The notes: generated by a model not told the origin, from the sequence alone. A stretch of 64,000 nt of DNA from Hypomyces perniciosus (GCA_008477525.1 SPDT01000001.1:1054001-1118000); one strand, 5' to 3'; numbered from the stretch's first letter, positions 31,701 through 45,579 are shown. Program-made: numbers and translations.

Positions 31701-33128
31701 TAATTCCTGCTATTCACTAAATAAATAGCACTATATGTGTCGAAGAGGGTGCTTTAAGAGAGGCAGTGAGGTGTATTTTATGCGTCAGTGTATATCAATA
31801 CGCTTATCGAGTATACTGCAGGGCTCGCATCTTCCTTATCAATTAGGTCCGGGGAGATCAAGGCAGCCATAACGGTTAAGGCTATTCCTCCCTATGCTAG
31901 GGCAGTGAGGTCAATACCCCTTTTACTGAGCTTCTTGCAGGTAACCTGCTATTTATCTTTTCGCAGGCGCGCGCAAATCTCTACAGCCTGCTTAAGTATA
32001 AGAGTATACTTCCCTTTTTTATTAGGCCTTCTAGCGAGCGCAGTGTATACTTTACTATAGTTGTCTAGGGGCTAAGCGTGCCTTTTAGGTCTATAAGGGC
32101 ACTCTTTACTAATAGGAGGCTTCGAGCGTATATTGCTACTGCCCGATACGTTATCGGAGCGGTTACCAAGCGTTGCGTAAGAGCTATAAGTATAGTTCTC
32201 CGCATTCTTTAGAGTATTTAGGAAAAGCCATCTAAGCTAATCGAGGGAGAAGATCTTATTTGTTTTACCGCTCTCGATCAGGCCGTCTATATAGTATAAG
32301 TGGTAGGCAGCGAAGCTTAGGGTAAAGTATACTTTAATAGCTTTAAGGAAAGCTGTTTAGGAAGCTGTTCCTGTAACCTCTAGAAGCTTATACCTTACTG
32401 CACTCGCGTAAATACGCGCCTAATAGGTATACTACACTTCTAGCCTAACGTTCCCGCGCTTTGCTTTATACAGTATACGTTAGTAGGATAAGTGTACTTC
32501 CTTGTATATTATATCCTTGCGAGGAGCTAGTTAGTCTTTAAGCTTTTTAACGATTTAGTAAATAGTAAACTTAGCGTTAAAGTCCCTGTCGTTATTATAG
32601 GCTGCTCTAGTAGTAGTAGAGGCTAGGGCCGCGGCTTTAAAGTCTGTTAAGACTGAAGTGTAGATGCTGGAGTTAACTGTCTTCTAGATCCAATTCAGGA
32701 TTGCATCGCTTGCCTTCCTCTTCTCTTTATCTAAGGTAATATTGAACTGGTGCTCTTAAAGTATACTATTATAGTAAGCAGAGATATCTACTGCAGAGGC
32801 ATTAGGACTAAACTTTTATACTGTATACTCCTTTACTTCTGCTAAGGTAGGTGGCTTAATAGCAGGGAAATAGTTATTTAGCTAATCGGGGAGATTAAGA
32901 TTAATCCTATTCCAGACTTTAATAGTGGTTATATAGTTGGTCAGAATAGTGATCTATTTAATTTACTGGACTATTGATTCTAGCTTTATAAAAGCGATAT
33001 CCTTTACGCTATTTATTATAAAAGATAGCTTTAGCAGCTTAAAGGTAAAGGTAAAGGGTATAAGGAGAGATATAATATTAAAGTAAAAGTTTTTAGTAAC
33101 TTTAATAGTTACTACCTAGGCTTATAAC
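31701..33128 (-). pseudogene. D1 copia gag relic and leader
   Basis: From about 33000 down the minus strand reads as a copia-type gag with only a few stops, for example TNYITT, AYYNSILQEHQFN and NNDRDFNAKFTIYQIVKKL. TAG interrupts at several Gln positions. The short leader after the 5' LTR reads GTTATAAGCCTAGG on the minus strand. No tRNA primer site was assigned. Confidence 0.7.
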
Positions 33129-33394
33129 TGTAGCAGAGCGCGGTATAGCTATATGGAGTATAGAGAGATAGGAAATGAAGCTTAATTCTATGAAAGAGAA
33201 TATACCGTAGTGGCCTCGCTATATATATATATAGCTAACACAAAGAAGATGCTGTGTGCAGGCGCTTTATAAGCGCCTGCATAGTCTGACACATTGCTTA
33301 TGCAATGTGTGTGTTAGCTTGTATCTGCTTATATAGCAGATAAGAGCTCCCTAGCGCTAATAAGCGGTAGGGCCCCGGCCTACTTAACCTAACA
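33129..33394 (-). repeat. 5' LTR of D1
   Basis: The 266-bp LTR matches the 3' LTR base for base apart from scattered transitions. It is followed by the second CTTCT duplication and E1 pol. Confidence 0.92.
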
Positions 33395-34456
33395 CTTCTT
33401 TAGGCAAGATAATAAAAAAGCTATTATTATAGTTAAAAGTTTATTATACTTTTAAATTTAAGCTAGTATAAAGGGTATTATTTTAAAGTTTACCTTTTTT
33501 TATATATATAAACTAAATAGCGCTTTAAAATAAGTAGGTTAGGAAGTTATAAATAAATCGATTAAAATATTAAAAGCTGTAAGTCTTTTAATTAATTTAT
33601 AGCTAAAAAGTATAAAAGCTATAATATATATTATTAATATAAATCCTATATATAGCTTTAATATAATATTACTTATTAATAAATTAAAGTAATAATTCCG
33701 CGACTTTATGCCCCTTTTAATAAAAGAGCCTTTTATAAACCTATAGCTAAATTAAAGTAGGCTTTATATATACAGCTACTGCGCCTATATACTTAATAAA
33801 GACTATAAAGTTAATTTAAAAAAAGAGAATTTAAAACTAAGCCTAAAAGGCTAATTAGATATTTTATTAGCTATACTATAAATAATATATATTGCATTTA
33901 ATTACTTTATTTAATAAAGGTAATTATTATAAAGAATATATAGTTTAATAAAATTAGCTTTTTAATAGTACTAAAGAGATTATAAATAAACTTTTTATAG
34001 CTGAGTTAAATAAACTATTTAATAAAGTTAAAGAAAATAAACTAGAATTTAAACTTTTTTATATATATATTCCTATAGTAAAGAATACCTTTATAGGTAA
34101 TATAAAAAGAATATACTTTTAAAGGTAATAAAAATATAAAGTATTAAAAATAACTTAATAAACCCTTTAAATAAACTATTAGTGCATTTAAAAAAACCTT
34201 TTAATCTTTAAATATTAAAGGCTACTTTAAAACAGTTAATTTTTATAAATAATATTAGCGTATTAATAGGAACGTTAGGCAATATTTTAATAAATAATTT
34301 ACCTTTTTTTATAGAAAGGGATATAGCGGAAAAATAGCCTTATATATTAAAGGTATATAACTTAATAAAAGAGGATAATCTATTAAAGCTAAAAGCAGAT
34401 TAATATATAAAAGACTTATTTATTTTTATAAAAGAAAAGTAAACCTTTAAAGAAAT
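33395..34456 (+). pseudogene. E1 copia pol relic, part 3 (integrase)
   Basis: Resumes E1 pol after D1 and is collinear with D2 from about 37005 to 38070. It covers the integrase core and its C-terminal part. It ends GAAAT at 34452-34456, the target duplication of D2. Heavily RIPed. Confidence 0.8.
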
Positions 34457-34722
34457 TGTTGGGTTAAGTAGGCCGGGGCCTTACCGCTTACCGGCGCTAA
34501 GGAGCTCTTATCTGCTATATAAGCAGATACAAGCTGATATATATACTGCGTAAGCAATATGTCAGACTATATAGGCGCTTATAAAGCGCCTGTACACCGC
34601 TTCTTCTTTATATTAGCTATATATATATATAGCGAGGCCACTACAGTATATTTTCTTTTATAAAATTAAGCTTTATTTCCTATCTCTTTATACTCTATAT
34701 AGCTATACCGCGCTCTACTATA
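34457..34722 (+). repeat. 5' LTR of D2
   Basis: Starts TGTTGGGTTAAG and ends CTCTACTATA. 266 bp, same length as the D1 LTRs. Confidence 0.92.
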
Positions 34723-37700
34723 GTTATAAGCCTAAGTAATAACTATTAGAGTTACTAGAAACTTTTACTTTAATATTATATCTCTCTTTATACCCTTTAC
34801 CCTTGCTTTTAAGCTACTCAAGCTATCTTATATAATAAATAACGCAAAAAGTATCGCTTTTATAAAGCTAGAATTAATAATTTAATAAATTAAATAGATT
34901 ACTATTCTAATTAACTATATAACTACTGCTAAGGTCTAGAATAGGATTAATCTTAATCTCTTTAATTAGCCAAACAATTATTTCCTTACTACTAAGCTAC
35001 TTACTTTAACAGAAATAAAAGAATATATAATATAAAAGTTTAGTCTTAATACCTCTATAGTAAATATTTTTGTTTACTATAATAGTATACTTTAAAAGTA
35101 CTAGTTTAATATTACTTTAAATAAAAAGAAAAAGAAGGCTAGCAATATAATTCTAAATTAAATTTAGAAAATAGTTAACTTTAGTATCTATACTTTAATT
35201 TTAATAGACTTTAAAGCCGCAGCCTTAGCCTTTACTGCTATTAAAGTAGCCTATAAAAATAATAAAGACTTTAATATTAAATTTACTATTTATTAAATTA
35301 TTAAAAAGCTTAAAAACTAATTAACTCCTCATAAAAATATAATATATAAAAAAGTATACTTATTTTACTAATATATACTATATAAAGTAAAGTATAGGAT
35401 TATTAAGCCAGAAGTATAGTATACCTACTAGGCGTATATTTATATAAGTATAGTAAAGTATAAGCTTTTAGAGGTTATAAGAACAGCTTTTAAACAGTTT
35501 TCTTTAAAGCTATTAAAGTACACTTTACCTTAAACTTTACTGCCTATTATTTATATTATATAAACGGCTTAATTAAAAGCAGTAAAATAAATAAAATCTT
35601 CTCCTTTAATTAACTTAAATAGTTTTTTTTTAAATACTTTAAAAAAGACAGAAAACTATATTTATAGCTTTTATATAATATTTAATAACTACTCTAATAA
35701 TGCATTAAATAGTAGTAATATACACTTAAAGCCTTTTATTAATAAAAAATGCCTTTATAGACTTAAAAGGCACACTTAGCCCCTAAACAACTATAGTAAA
35801 GTATATACTGCATTTACTGGAAAGCTTAATAAAAAAGGGAAATACACTCTTATACTTAAATAAACTGCAGAGATTCGCGTATACCTGCAAGAAAATAAAT
35901 AGCAGGTTACCTGTAAAAAGCTTAGTAAAAAGGGTATTAACCTCACTGCCTTAATATAAAGAGGAACAGCCTTAACTATTATAGCTGCCTTAATCTCTTT
36001 AGACTTAATTAATAAAGAAGATATAAGCCCTGCAATATACTTAATAAATGTATTAATATATATTAATGCATAAAATATACTTTACTGCCTCTCTTAAAGC
36101 ACCCTCTTTAATATATATAGTACTATTTATCTTATAAATAGCAGGAATTACCTTATTCCCAGCTCCTTTATTTTAAGTATAGAAAAGGACTATATTAAAG
36201 CAGGAGGAGCTAGCTATCTAATAATTAAAAGAGGTTATTATTTATTAAAGGATACTCTCTATAATCTATATTAGAAAATAATGCGCTTTATTAAGCTTTT
36301 GGATATAGCTATAGTTAAAGGATTTTATATTAATATTATATATTTATTAAAGCTTTAGAAAGCAGGGATTTAGCTAATAAAGTATAATAATACACTTTAC
36401 ACCAGTATAGCTAGTTTAAATACTATTATAGGGAAAGTAAAGTATAGGTATAATCTTTTATTTCTTTAATATAAGCCCCTATCGCTTTATATTGCCCTTA
36501 TCCTTAAATATACTATACTAAGCAGCTTAACAGGTCTTTTAATTCTTTTTAATGTAAACTATAGTATTTATAAAGCATTAAAAAGCAAGAGAAAATTAAT
36601 ATATAATCCCTTAATACTATAATATAACTCTAAATAGCTCTAGCATCTATAATTAGGATATTTAGGCCTAGAAGCGCTTAAAGCGCTTATAAAGAATATA
36701 AGGAATATATATATTAAAGGAACTATATATATAGAATATAAAGCTTATACTTTTATATACGCGAAATAGGTTATCTTTTACAGACTATTTAATAGATAAG
36801 TATTAAAACTATTTTTTAAAGTATATTAAAATCTTTAAAACTATTTTAAAGGCTATAATAAAGATAACTAGCTTCTAATACTTAAAGAAAAATATACTGT
36901 ATAGCTATATATATACCCTTTACTAAATAAAAAACAGGAAACTATTTTTAATACTTTTTTTAACTTTATAAATATAGTAAAAACGCAATATAATATTTTT
37001 ATATACTTCTTTAAATAAAATAATAAAAAAGCTGTAATTACAGTTAAAAGCTTATTACACTTCTAGATCTAGGTTAATATAAAAGGTATTATCCTAAAGC
37101 TTACCCCTTTTAATATATATAAGCCAAACAGTACTTTAAAATAGGCAGGTTAAGAAGTTATAAATAAATCGATTAAAATACTAAAAGCTATAAGTCTCTT
37201 AATTAACTTATAGCCTAAAAGCGTAAAAGCTGCAGTATATATTATTAATATAAATCCTATACGCAGCCTTAATATAATATTACCTATTAATAAATTAAAG
37301 TAATAGTTCTGCGACTTTACGCCCCTTCCAATAAAGGAGCTTTCTATAGACCTATAGCTAGATTAAGGTAGGCTCTATATATACAGCTACTGCGCCAATA
37401 TATTAAATAGAGACTGTAAAGTTAACTAGAAAAAGAGAGAATTTAAAACTAAACTTAAAGGGCTAATTAAATATTTTATTAACTATACTATAAATAATAT
37501 ATATTACATTTAATTACCCTGCCTAGTAAATGTAATTATTATAAAGAATATATAATATAATAAGATTAGCTTCTTTAATAGCTATAAAGAGATTGCGGAT
37601 AAGCTGTCTATAGCTAAGTTAAATAAACTGTTTAATAATATTAAAGAAAATAAACTAGAATTTAAACTTTTCCCTATATATATTCCTGCAGTAAAGAATA

Positions 37701-40450
37701 CCTTTATAAGTAATACAGGAAAAAAGAATATACTTTTAAAGGTAATAGAAATATAAAGCATTAAAGACAGCTTAATAAATACTTTAAATAAGCTATTAGC
37801 GCACTTAAAAAGACCTTTTAGTCTTTAAATACTAAAGGCTACCTTAAAATAATTAATCTTTATAGATAATACTAATACACTAATAGGAACCATAAACAAT
37901 ACTTTAGCAAGCAACTGACCCCTCTTTATAGAAAAAGATATAGCGGAAAAACAGCTTTATATATTAAAGGTATATAACCTAATAAAGGAGGATAATCTGC
38001 TAAAGCTAAAAGTAAATTTATATATAAAAGACTTATTTACTTTTATAAAAAAAAAGTAGACTTTTAAAGAAATGCTAGTTAATAATCCTTTAAATAGTAG
38101 AGTAGTAGTTAATACTTATAAAAGCTTAAAACTTTAAAAGAAATAACCTATAAAAAAGGCTAATAAATATCTCTTAATATATAAAATTAAAATATATACT
38201 ATAAATATTACTTTTAAGGATAATAAGCTTAATATATATTTAATAATCACTAAACTTTTTAATTTAATACTATATTAACTGCTGCTTAATTAATAAAAGC
38301 TAATAAATAATAAATTAAAAAGTATAGAAATAGTATTTACTGTTTTTAATATAGTAATAAATTATAAATCTTTCTTTTAAAAAAGTATAACTTTTAATAA
38401 ATTAATTATTCACTAAAAGGATTGAGTAAAACTGCTAAAAAATTAAAAAGAGTTTATAAAATATATATTTAAAAATAAATTTAAGTAAACTATATATAAT
38501 AAAATTAACTCTTTATATATAAAAAAGACCTAGTAAAAGATACTATACTTAAAGGCAATAATAAAGCTATTATTAATATATTAAGTTTTTACTTATAAAT
38601 TTAACTAAAATAAAAATCTAAAATACTATAAAGTTTATTTTATAGTTTATAGGGATTTATAAAAGCGCTTTACTATAAAGAATATATATACAGCTATATT
38701 AATAGTGTATTCTTTCTATATATTTATTACTTTTATAGTAAAATTCAACTTTAAATTAAAGCAGTATAATATTAAAAAGACTTTTCTTAATGCTTTAAAG
38801 GATAAGAACTTAAAACCAGTTATATATAAACTCTTTAAAGGTTTTAAGTAACTAAATGTCTATTTAAAGCTTATAAAAGCCTTATATAGCTTAAAGGACT
38901 CGCTAAAGTTATAGTTTAATAAACTATCTTTAACCTTAAGGCAATAAAGGTTAATTTTAAACTTTAAAAAACTTTATCTTTTCTATAATAAAGTTTAACA
39001 AAACTTTATTATATTTTATATAAATAATATTTTAATTATATATTATTATAATACTAAAACTCTTTACACTAAACTATTAAATGCTTTAAAAGTATAATAT
39101 AAGCTTTATAATAAAGGAGATATATAATAGTTTTTAAAAATTAAAATTACTTATATTTATATAAAGTATAAAATATACTTTTCCTATAAAACCTATTTTA
39201 AAAACATTATAAAATAATTTAAATTTAATAAAAGAATATAGCTTTTTATAATTTTAATATTTATTATAAAGCTTTAGAAAAATATATTGTAAACTTTAAA
39301 AGTAACTATTAAAATATATTAAAAGAAAGTAGGATTAATACTTTATATAGCTATTATAATAAAGCCTAATATAGCTTATAGCGCCTTGGCTTTATTATAG
39401 TTTTTAATTAACCCTAATAAAAAATACCTTATAATAGTTAACTAGCTAATCTGCTATCTATATATATAGCATTTTTTAGCTTTTTAATATAAAGGGTAAA
39501 GAGAAATATAAGTTTTAATTACTTTAAGTAATACTTCTTTTATTAATATATATATTTAAAGATTATTTTAAAGGTATTTTATTATACTTTTTTTAAGCTT
39601 TATTTTATAAAATATAATATATTAAAGTACTATTAGTATATTTATAATAAAAGCTAAGCTATTTGCTTTTACTTAAATAGCAAAAAAGGCTATAAATTTA
39701 TATTACCTTTTTTAAAAAATAAAATTTAAATTTAATATTAATTAAAATATTAACTATAATAATTAATTAACTATATACTTTATAATTAAAAAAAGTATAT
39801 AAATTAATATTTATTTATATTATATTAATATATAAAATATATAGCTTTAATAGGAATATTAAAAAAAATTATTTATAGTTTCCTGTTTTTCTATTAGCTT
39901 TATATTTACTAATAGGCTTATTAAAACCCTATTATAATAGCGCTTTAAGCACTTTAAAATACTATTAAACTTAATAGATATATAGTTATTAAAATAAAAT
40001 ATATAAAAATACAGGAAACCAATTAATTCTAGCTTATAAGCTATATACTATAAAGGGTATATTCTATTACTGCAATAACTATTTTTTAAAAGCTTTCTAG
40101 CCTTTATATACCTATATATAAAAGGCATTATTATTATTATTACTACTGTTTAAAGCAGTAGCCTCTTTAAAGTAAATTAAATTCTCCTCCTTTAATAAAT
40201 TAAATTAAAGGTATAATGCCTTTTTATACTAAGTTACTATTTAATTATATAAACTTATAAGTATATAAAGAAAAAAGAGTATATTTACTTAATTATCCTC
40301 TTTATTTATAGCTTAAAAAAGTTAATATATAATTACTTTAAATATTAAATAATTATAAAGTATATAATTAAATAAAGCAATATAAGTAAATTAAAGAGGA
40401 GTTTATTAAAGGGTATATTAATAATTACTATTAAAGTAAATAATATACCC

Positions 40451-40842
40451 TTAAAAGCAGGCAATAGAAATATAATAAAAGAAATCTCCTTTACCAGTAA
40501 TTACTGACTTTAGATAACCCTTATAAAAAGGGGATAACAGTATAGTAGGAGGGGCAGTAGCAGGAGTAGCCTTTAAAGCAGCAGCAGTAGTAACAGGGGC
40601 AAGGGCCAGGACAGCAGCAGTAGGAGGAGGAGCTAACGAAAATAAGGATAAAGCTGCCTTAGCAGTAAAGCGTACTTTATAAACAGCAGCCAAGCGCATG
40701 TTAAAAGCAGTAATAGCCGCAGTATACCTAGACTGGCCGGGACAGCAGTAGCAGGAAGAGGAGCCGGCGCAGGAGCAGGAGCAGGAGCAGCAATAGGCAT
40801 GGCCGCTCGGCCAGCCAAGCAACCAACGGCGCGACAAGCCAC
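40451..40842 (-). pseudogene. Antisense Ala-rich frame, D2 copy
   Basis: This is the counterpart of 26940-27374 in opposite window orientation, thus again antisense to pol. The end LLSPFYKGYLKSVITGKGDF is well kept, and the Ala-rich stretch is still open but altered by transitions. It has no start codon that matches the other copies. No evidence that it is expressed. Confidence 0.3.
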
Positions 40843-41218
40843 CTGTAGGGGGCGACTATAACTACGCTATACTAATAAGGTATTCTTCTTCTATAATTTC
40901 GCTATTAGCTAATAAATATATAGCGTAAAGGGAATTAATCGGAAATATAATACTTACAGTAAGGGCTATACTGCTATTACTATTAATGTTAATATTATTA
41001 TTAATATTAATAATAATAATATTAATAATTAAAGAAAAAGAGCAAGGAATAAAGCTAAAGGGCAGCTAATATACCTATTCTAGCTATTTAAAACTAATTT
41101 ACCTGCTTAAAAAGCTTTATTATTTAACTTCCTATTATTATAGATTAACAATAGCTATAGCACTGATATTCCTTTTACCTTTATAATAAAATATCGATAT
41201 ATATTTACAATAAAAAGC

Positions 41219-41482
41219 TGTAGCGGAGCGCGGCACAGCTATATAGAGTATAGAGAGATAGGAAACGAAGCTTGATTCTATAAAAGAGAATATACTGTAG
41301 TGGCCTCACTATATATACATATAGCTAATATAAAGAAAAAGCTGTATACAGGCGCTTACAGGGCCTGCATAGTCTGACACATCGCTTATATGATATGTAT
41401 GTTAGCTTATATCTGCTTATATAGCAGATAAGAGCTCCCTAGCGCTAATAAGCGGTAAGGCCCCGGCCTACTTAACTTAACA
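41219..41482 (-). repeat. Solo D LTR nested in D2, AAAGC target duplication
   Basis: A single 264-bp D LTR in minus orientation lies between the D2 spacer and polypurine tract. It is flanked by AAAGC on both sides (41214-41218 and 41483-41487). It is what remains after LTR-LTR recombination of a former full element. Confidence 0.92.
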
Positions 41483-41600
41483 AAAGCTTTTAACTAAACA
41501 AAAAAGGCTCTAAAAGCGCAGCCAGACAGTTATAACACTATAAATAAATTAAAATAGCAGTTAATAAAGCACTAAGAATAGCTTTATTAACTAGGGGGTA

Positions 41601-41866
41601 TATTAAGTTACATAGGCCAAGGCCCTACTGCTTACTAGCATTAAAGAGCTTTCATCTGCTATATAAGCAGATATAAACTAATATATATACTGCATAAGCA
41701 ATATATTAAACTATATAGGCGCTTATAAAGCGCCTGCATACAGCTTCTTCTTTATATTAGCTATATATATATATAGCAAGGCTATTATAGTATATTCTCT
41801 TTTATAGAATTAAGCTTTATTTTCTATCTTTCTATACTTTATATAACTATACCGCGCTCTGCCATA
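41601..41866 (+). repeat. 3' LTR of D2
   Basis: 266 bp, starting TATTAAGTTA (RIPed TGTTAGGTTA), preceded by CTAGGGGGTA and followed by GAAAT. Confidence 0.9.
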
Positions 41867-41871
41867 GAAAT

Positions 41872-44800
41872 ATTAGCTAATAATGCTTTAAGTAGTAAAG
41901 TAATAGTTAATATTTATAGAAGCTTAAAACTTTAAAAGACATAACCTATAAAAAAGGCTAATAAATATTTTTTAATATATAGGATTAAAGTATATACTTT
42001 AAGTATTGCTTTTAAAGATAACAAGCTTAATATATATTTAATAATTATTAGGCTTTTTAATTTAATATTATATTAACTGCTACTTAATTAATAAAAGCGA
42101 GTAAATAATAAATTAAAGAGTATAGAAATAGTATTTACTATTTTTAATATAGGAATAAACTATAAATCTTTCTTTTAATAAAATATAGCTTTTAATAAAT
42201 TAACTGTTTATTAAAAGGATTTAGCAAAACCGCTAAAAGATTAAAAAAAGCTTATAAAATATTTACTTAAAAATAAATTTAAATAAGCTATATATAATAA
42301 AATTAACTCTCTATATATAAAAGGAACTTAATAAAAAATACTATATTTAAAGGCAATAATAAAGCTATTATTAATATATTAGGTTTTTATTTAGAAATTT
42401 AATTAAAATAAAAATCTAAAATATTATAAAGTTTACTTTATAGTTTATAAAGACTTATAAAAGCGCTTTACTATAAAAAGTATATATATAGCTATATTAA
42501 TAGTGCGTTTTTTTTATATATTTATTACTTTTATAGTAAAATTTAACTTTAAATTAAAGTAATATACTATTAAAAATACTGTTTTTAATACTTTAAAGGA
42601 TAAAAACTTAAAACTGATTATATATAAACTCTTTAAAGGTTTTAAGCAGTTAAATATTTATTTAAAGCTTGCAAAAGCTTTATATAGTTTAAAGGACTCG
42701 CTAAAGCTATAATTTAATAAACTATCTTTAACCTTAAAGTAATAAAAGTTAATTTTAAGCTTTAAAAAGGCTTATTCTTTTTATAATAAAGCTTAAAAGA
42801 TTTTTATTATATTTTGTATAAATAATATTTTAATTATATATTATTATAATAATAAAGCTCTTTATATTAAGCTATTAAATACTTTAAAAGTAAAGTATAG
42901 GCTTTATAGTAAAGGAGATATATAGTAGTTTTTAAAGATTAACATTACCTATAACTATATAAAGTATAGGATATATTTTTCCTATAAAATTTATTTTAAG
43001 AGATTTGTAAAATAATTTAAGTGTAATAAAATAATATAGCTTTTTATAATTCTAATATTTATTATAAAGCTTTAGAAAAATATATTATAAGCTGTAAAAG
43101 TAATTATTAAAATATATTAAAAGAATATAAAATTAATACTTTATATAGCTATTATAATAAAACCTAATATAGCTTATAGTGGTTTAACTTTATTACAGTT
43201 TTTAATTAACTTTAATAAAAAGTACTTTAAAGCAGTTAATTAACCAACCTATTATTTATATATATAGTATATCTTAGCTTTTTAATATAAAGGGAGAGGA
43301 GAAATATAAATTTTAACTGCTTTAAGCAATACTTTTTTTATTAATAATATAGATATTTAAAGATTATTTTAAAGGTATTTTATTATGTTTTTTTTAAATT
43401 TTATTTTATAAAATATAATATATAAAAGTACTATTAATATTTCTATAATAACAACTAAACTATTTACCTTTACCTAAATAGTAAAAAAGGCTATAAATTT
43501 ATATTACTTTTTTTAAAAAATAAAATTTAACTTTAATGCTAATTAGAATATTAATTATAATAATTAATTAACTATATACCTTATAATTAAAGAAAATATA
43601 TAAATTAATATTTATATATATTATATTAATATATAAAATATATAGCTTTAACAGGAATACTAGAAAGAATTATTTAAAGTTTTTTCTTTTTCTATTAACT
43701 TTATATTTACAGATAAATTTATTAAAGCTTTACTAAAATAGCGCTTTAATACTTTAAAGCACTATTAAATTTAATAAATATATAGTTATTAATATAAAAT
43801 ATATAAAAATAAAAGAAATTCATTAATTTTAGCCTATAAGCTATATATTATAAAAGGTATATTTTATTACTATAATAACTATTCTTTTAAAGCTTTCTAG
43901 CTTTTATATATTTATATATAAAAGGCATTATTATTCTTATCGCTACTGCTTAAAGCAGTAGCCTCTTTAAAGTAAATTAAATTCTCCTCTTTTAATAAAT
44001 AAAATTAAAGGCGCAATACCTTTTTATATTAAATTACTATTTAATTATATAAGCTTATAAATATATAAAAAAAAGTATATTTACCTAAGTATCCTCTTTA
44101 TTTATAGCTTAAAAAAGCTAATATATAATTAATATAAGCATTAAATAACTATAAAGTATATAATTAAAAAAAGCAATATAGGCAAATTAAAGAGGAGTTT
44201 ACTAGGGGGTATATTAATAATTACTATTAAAGTAAACAGTATACTGCTAAAACCAGGCAATAGAAATACATTAAAAGAAATCTCTTTTACCAGTAATTAC
44301 CGACTTTAGATAACCTTTATAAAAAGGGGATAATAGTATAGTAGCAGGGGCAGTGGCGGTAGTAAAAGTAAAGGCAGCCATAAGAGCAGCTGCAGTAAAA
44401 GTAACTGCAAGAGTAGCTATTAAAGCAGCAGCAGCAATAAAGGTAAAGGCTAGAGTAAAAGCAATAGCTGCTTTAACAGTAAAGCGCACTTTATAAATAG
44501 CTATAATAGCAGTAGTATAGCGCGCATTAAAAATAGTAAAAGCTGCAGTATCCTTTAACTAGGCTGGATTAGCCAGTATAAAAGTAAAAGCTAGAGTAAA
44601 AGCTGGCATAAAAGCAGGAGCAGTAATAGGTATAGCCGCTTAGCCAGCCAAGCAATTAACGCTAGGGTAAACTACCTTTAAAGGGTAACTATAACTATAC
44701 TTTATTAATTAAGTATTTTTCTTTTATAATTTTACTGTTAATTAATAACTATATGGTATAAAGGGAATTAATTAGAAGTATAATATTTATAGTAAAAGCT

Positions 44801-45169
44801 ATATTACCACTACTATTAATATTAATATTAATATTATTGTAAATATTAATAATAATAATATTAATAATTAAAGAAAAAGAGTAAAGAATAAAGCTAAGGG
44901 GTAGCTAATATATTTATTTTAGTTATTTAAAACCAATTTACCTGTTTAAAAGCTTTATTATTTAACTTCCTATTATTTTAAAATAATAATAATTATAGCG
45001 TTTATATTCCTTTTTCCTCTATAATAAAATATTAATATATATTTACAATAAAGAGCTTTTAATTAAGTAAACGAGGCTTTAAGAGCGCGGCCAGTTAATT
45101 ATAATACTATAAATAGGCTAAAGTAGTAGTTAATAAAGTATTAAGAACAGTTTTATTAATTAAGGGGTA
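41872..45169 (+). pseudogene. E1 copia pol relic, part 4 (reverse transcriptase, RNase H) and 3' spacer
   Basis: Collinear with D2 from about 38075 to 41600 without the solo LTR. Reverse transcriptase and RNase H remnants lie at about 42240-43750. The spacer, with a decayed antisense Ala-rich frame at 44271-44690, follows. It is among the most RIPed D copies. Confidence 0.8.
44271..44690 (-). pseudogene. Antisense Ala-rich frame, E1 copy, decayed
   Basis: Third copy of the antisense frame. The end KGYLKSVITGKRDFF is kept, and upstream Ala/Thr/Val-rich codons remain, as expected from C-to-T and G-to-A changes of the D1 version. Confidence 0.25.
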
Positions 45170-45447
45170 TATTAGGTTAAGTAGGCTAGGGCTTTACCGC
45201 TTATTAACGTTAAAGCCAGCGCTAAAGAGCTTTTATCTGCTTTATTAATAGATATAAGCTAATATATATATTATATAAGCGATATATTAGACTATATAGG
45301 CGCTTATAAAGCGCCTGTATACAGCCTTTTCTTTATATTAGCTTTATATATATATAGTAAAGCCACTATAGTATATTCTCTTTTATAAAATCAAGCTTTG
45401 TTTCCTATCTCTCTATACTTTATATAGCTATACTGTACTCTACTATA
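45170..45447 (+). repeat. 3' LTR of E1
   Basis: About 278 bp, starting TATTAGGTTAAG and ending CTACTATA. It has a short internal insertion relative to other D LTRs. The 5 bp after it (ACTTT) do not match the 5 bp before the E1 5' LTR (CAATA). Confidence 0.85.
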
Positions 45448-45573
45448 ACTTTTATTAATATTAATAATATTTATTAATAAATAAAGTATATAAGCTTTTA
45501 TATAATCTTGAAATACTTTTAAGGGTTTGAAACCTTATAATAAATTATAGGTATTAAATATATTTTAATATAT
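45448..45573. other. Unassigned AT-rich DNA
   Basis: 126 bp between the E1 3' LTR and the C elements. I see no match to the other families and no ORF. Confidence 0.4.
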
Positions 45574-45579
45574 TATTAT

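Larger units (their letters stand above)
26262..33394 (-). mobile_element. D1: full-length Ty1/copia element, moderately RIPed, 7133 bp
   Basis: Two 266-bp LTRs and a perfect CTTCT target duplication (26257-26261 and 33395-33399) delimit the element. The minus-strand order is 5' LTR, gag, protease/integrase, reverse transcriptase, RNase H, then an unusual 1.3-kb region, polypurine tract and 3' LTR. Frames are interrupted mainly by TAG where CAG is expected. It is the best preserved D copy and serves as reference for E1, D2 and the fragment at 7881. It sits in E1, whose pol resumes at 33400. Confidence 0.92.
34457..41866 (+). mobile_element. D2: full-length Ty1/copia element, heavily RIPed, with nested solo LTR
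   Basis: The LTRs are 34457-34722 and 41601-41866, both 266 bp, flanked by GAAAT (34452-34456 and 41867-41871). After subtracting the solo LTR and its duplication (269 bp) it is 7141 bp, close to D1. The order is gag (about 34880-36000), protease and integrase (about 36000-38100), reverse transcriptase and RNase H (about 38500-39900), spacer, polypurine tract and LTR. All frames are broken; the reverse transcriptase active site near 39025 reads Y-I-N-N. It is inserted in E1 and keeps the empty site of element A at 36621-36625. Confidence 0.9.
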
